Shown one piece after another: positions 61,901 through 64,000 of a stretch of DNA of 64,000 nt (positions are counted from its first letter, which is position 1; every line of letters starts with the position of its first letter). The notes below the pieces were generated by a model. It was not told the DNA's origin and ran no database searches. It saw only the letters and a list, made by a program, of their open reading frames with translations. The stretch covers positions 4,597,741 through 4,661,740 of the forward strand of contig OX345645.1 in assembly GCA_947044365.1 (NCBI GenBank), in the 5' to 3' direction. The position numbers were made by a program, and so were the translations under genes. The stretch is from Petrosia ficiformis (Eukaryota > Porifera > Demospongiae > Haplosclerida > Petrosiidae).

Positions 61901-63905
61901 CAGTGGAGACTATTGTGACTATAGACACTATTGTGAAAGTAGAGACTATAGGCACTTGTGACAGTAGAGACTACTGTAACAGTAGAGACAATTGTGACAA
62001 TAGATACAATGGTGACAGTAGAGACTATTGCCACTATAGAAACTACTGTGACAGTACAGACTATTGTGAATGTAGACACTATTGTGATAGTGGAGGCTAT
62101 TGTGACAGTAGAGACTATTTTGACTATAGACTACTGTGACAGCAGTTACCACTGTAACAGAATAGACTATTGTGACAGTAGAGACTACTGTGACAGTGCA
62201 GACTCTTGTGACAGTAGAGACTACTGTGACAGTAGACACTATTGTGATAGTGGAGGCTATTGTGACAGTAGAGACTATTTTGACTATAGACTACTGTGAC
62301 AGCAGTTACCACTGTAACAGAATAGACTATTGTGACAGTAGAGACTACTGTGACAGTGCAGACTCTTGTGACAGTAGAGACTACTGTGACAGTAGAAACT
62401 ACTGCGAGAGCAGTTACCACCGTTACATTAGACTACTGCAACAGTAGAGACTACTCTGAGAGTATACTGCGACAGTAGAGACTACTCTGACAGTAGAGTC
62501 TAACTGTGACAGTAGAGACTATTGTGACTATAGATACTACTGTGACAGCAGTTACCACTGTCACAGTAGAGATTATTATTACAGTGGAGACTATTCTGAC
62601 TATGGAGACTATTTTGACAGTAGTGACTATAGGCACTTGTGACACTATAGACTACTGTGAGAGTAGACTACTGTGATAATAGACTCTACTGTGACAGTAG
62701 AGACTACTGTGACAGTAGAGATAATTGTGACAGTAGATACAATTGTGACAGTAAAGAATATTGTGACTATAGAATCTACTGTGACAGTGGAGACAATTGT
62801 GACAGTAGAGACTGTAGGCACTTGTAACAATAGAGACTACTGTGACAGTAGAGACAATTTTGAGAGTAGATACAATTGTGACAGTAAAGAATATTGTGAC
62901 TATAGAATCTACTGTGACAGTGGAGACAATTGTGACAGTAGAGACAATTGTCACAGTAGAGAATATTGTTAAAGTGGAGACTATTGTGACTGTAGAGATT
63001 GGTGTAACTATAGAGACTATTGTGGCTGTAGAGACTACGTTGACATTTGAGACTACTGCGACAACAGAGACTGCGGTAACAGTTGAAACTACTTCCACAG
63101 TAGACAATATTTTGACAGTAGAAACTACTGCGACAGCAGTTACCACCATTACATTATAGCTACTGCTACAGTAGAGACTACTCTGACAGTAGAGACTACT
63201 GTCAAATTAGAGACAATTGTGGGTATAGATACTTCTGTGACAGCAGTTACCACTGTAGCGGTAGAGACTATCGGGTCAGTAGAGACTATTGTGACAGTGG
63301 AGACTATTGTGACAGTAGAGACTATTGTCATAATGGAGACTATTGTGACTATAGAGACTATTGTGACAGTAGAGACTATAGGCACTTCTGACAGTAGAGA
63401 CTACTGTGAGAGTGGACTACTGTGATAATAGATCTAGTATGACAGTTGAAACTACTGTGACAGTTAGACTATTGTGACATTAGACTACTGACAGTAGATA
63501 CTACTGCGAAAATACACTCTACTGTGACAGTAGAGACTACTGTGGCAGTAGAGACTACTTTGACAGTAGAGACTACTGTGACATTAGAGACTACTGCGAT
63601 AGCAGATACGGCGGAGACAGTTGAAACTAATGTGACAATACAGAATTTTGTGACAGTAAAGAGTGCTGTGACAGCAGTTACAACCGTGACATTAGAGACT
63701 ACTGCGACAGGAGACACTGCAGTGACCGTAGAGACTATTGTGACTGTAGAGACTACTGTGACAGCTGTTACCTGTGTGACAGTAAAGAATATTGTGACAG
63801 TGGATACTATTGTGACAGTGGAGACTATTGTGGCAGTAGACAATTGTGACAGTAGAGACAATTGTGACAGTATAGACTATTGTGACAGTGGAGACTATTG
63901 TGACA
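55926..63905 (+). repeat. 18-bp degenerate satellite, block 3
   Basis: Plus orientation again. The marker variant with ATGGAAGACCACCTTCACAT recurs near 57111, 60031 and 61231, showing higher-order structure of about 1.2-2.9 kb. Confidence 0.9.
62072..62391 (+). repeat. 160-bp near-perfect tandem duplication inside the 18-bp array
   Basis: 62072-62231 is repeated at 62232-62391 with no differences seen by eye over nearly its whole length. This contrasts with the divergence of neighbouring 18-bp units and indicates a recent unequal exchange or replication slip. Confidence 0.8.
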
Positions 63906-64000
63906 ATAGAGATTACTGTCACAGTAGTCTCGACAGTCACAGTAGTCTCTACTCTCACAGTGGTAACTGCTGTCACAGTAGTCTCTATAGTCACAATAGT
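63906..64000 (-). repeat. 18-bp degenerate satellite, block 4 (inverted), runs off window
   Basis: The orientation flips at a TACTGTCACAGTA palindrome near 63905-63920. The array continues beyond the window end. Confidence 0.85.

Noticed and set aside
48854..63994. Many long open frames with VTVETI, DSRDYC, STVTIV or HNSLYC repeats
   Set aside because: The 18-bp unit is a multiple of 3 and four of six frames have no stop. Frames overlap on both strands, break at every indel and have no splice or promoter context.

Overview
The window is eukaryotic and almost certainly from an invertebrate animal. It is AT-rich and carries GT-AG introns, piggyBac DNA transposons flanked by TTAA, poly(A)-tailed SINE-like repeats, CTAT/GTCT microsatellites and long satellite arrays. 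Frequent TACATGTA-type words are compatible with a sponge or another marine invertebrate, but that placement is a guess. No tRNA, rRNA, CRISPR array or prokaryotic operon was recognised.

Layout, 1-45.8 kb: a segmental amplification built from a few blocks used repeatedly in both orientations. Block C (about 5 kb) holds a SINE-like repeat, exon 1 and the TATA promoter of a small gene, and more SINE-like repeats, one of which contains a piggyBac element. Copies: 1771-7038, 13191-18390 (inverted), 25207-29882, 37484-42650. Block D (about 3.6 kb) holds exon 2 of the same gene, a microsatellite and AT-rich non-coding DNA. Copies: 7031-10655, 21601-25190 (inverted), 29883-33284. Between blocks lie arrays of a 62-bp minisatellite: 1-1770, 10656-13190, 18391-21600 (inverted), 33285-37483, 42651-45845 (inverted).

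Genes: two recoverable gene families. (1) A three-exon piggyBac transposase of about 552 codons is present four times. Every copy is broken, mostly by different lesions, and two copies also have the first catalytic Asp changed to His. (2) A two-exon gene would encode a protein of about 231-241 residues with a predicted N-myristoylation start, a highly charged helical repeat region and a Met/Pro/Ser-rich tail. Its two exons sit correctly in cis only at 24467-25575, where exon 2 has a one-base frameshift. Elsewhere an inversion with an 8-bp microhomology (TTTAGTTA) separates exon 1 from exon 2, and both reciprocal junctions are visible.

Layout, 45.8-64 kb: no gene. A duplicated 118-bp segment is followed by a degenerate TTAAC-type repeat (46290-46640), a G-rich stretch, a degenerate 7-bp CCCTAGA array that switches strand three times (46795-48885), and a degenerate 18-bp array that runs off the window end (48890-64000) and also switches strand three times. 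The 18-bp unit contains an odd palindrome (CTACTGT-S-ACAGTAG). Since 18 is divisible by 3 and four of six frames lack stops, the long open frames there are by-products. The near-identity of the large copies could be recent duplication or collapse/haplotype error in assembly; this cannot be decided from sequence alone.
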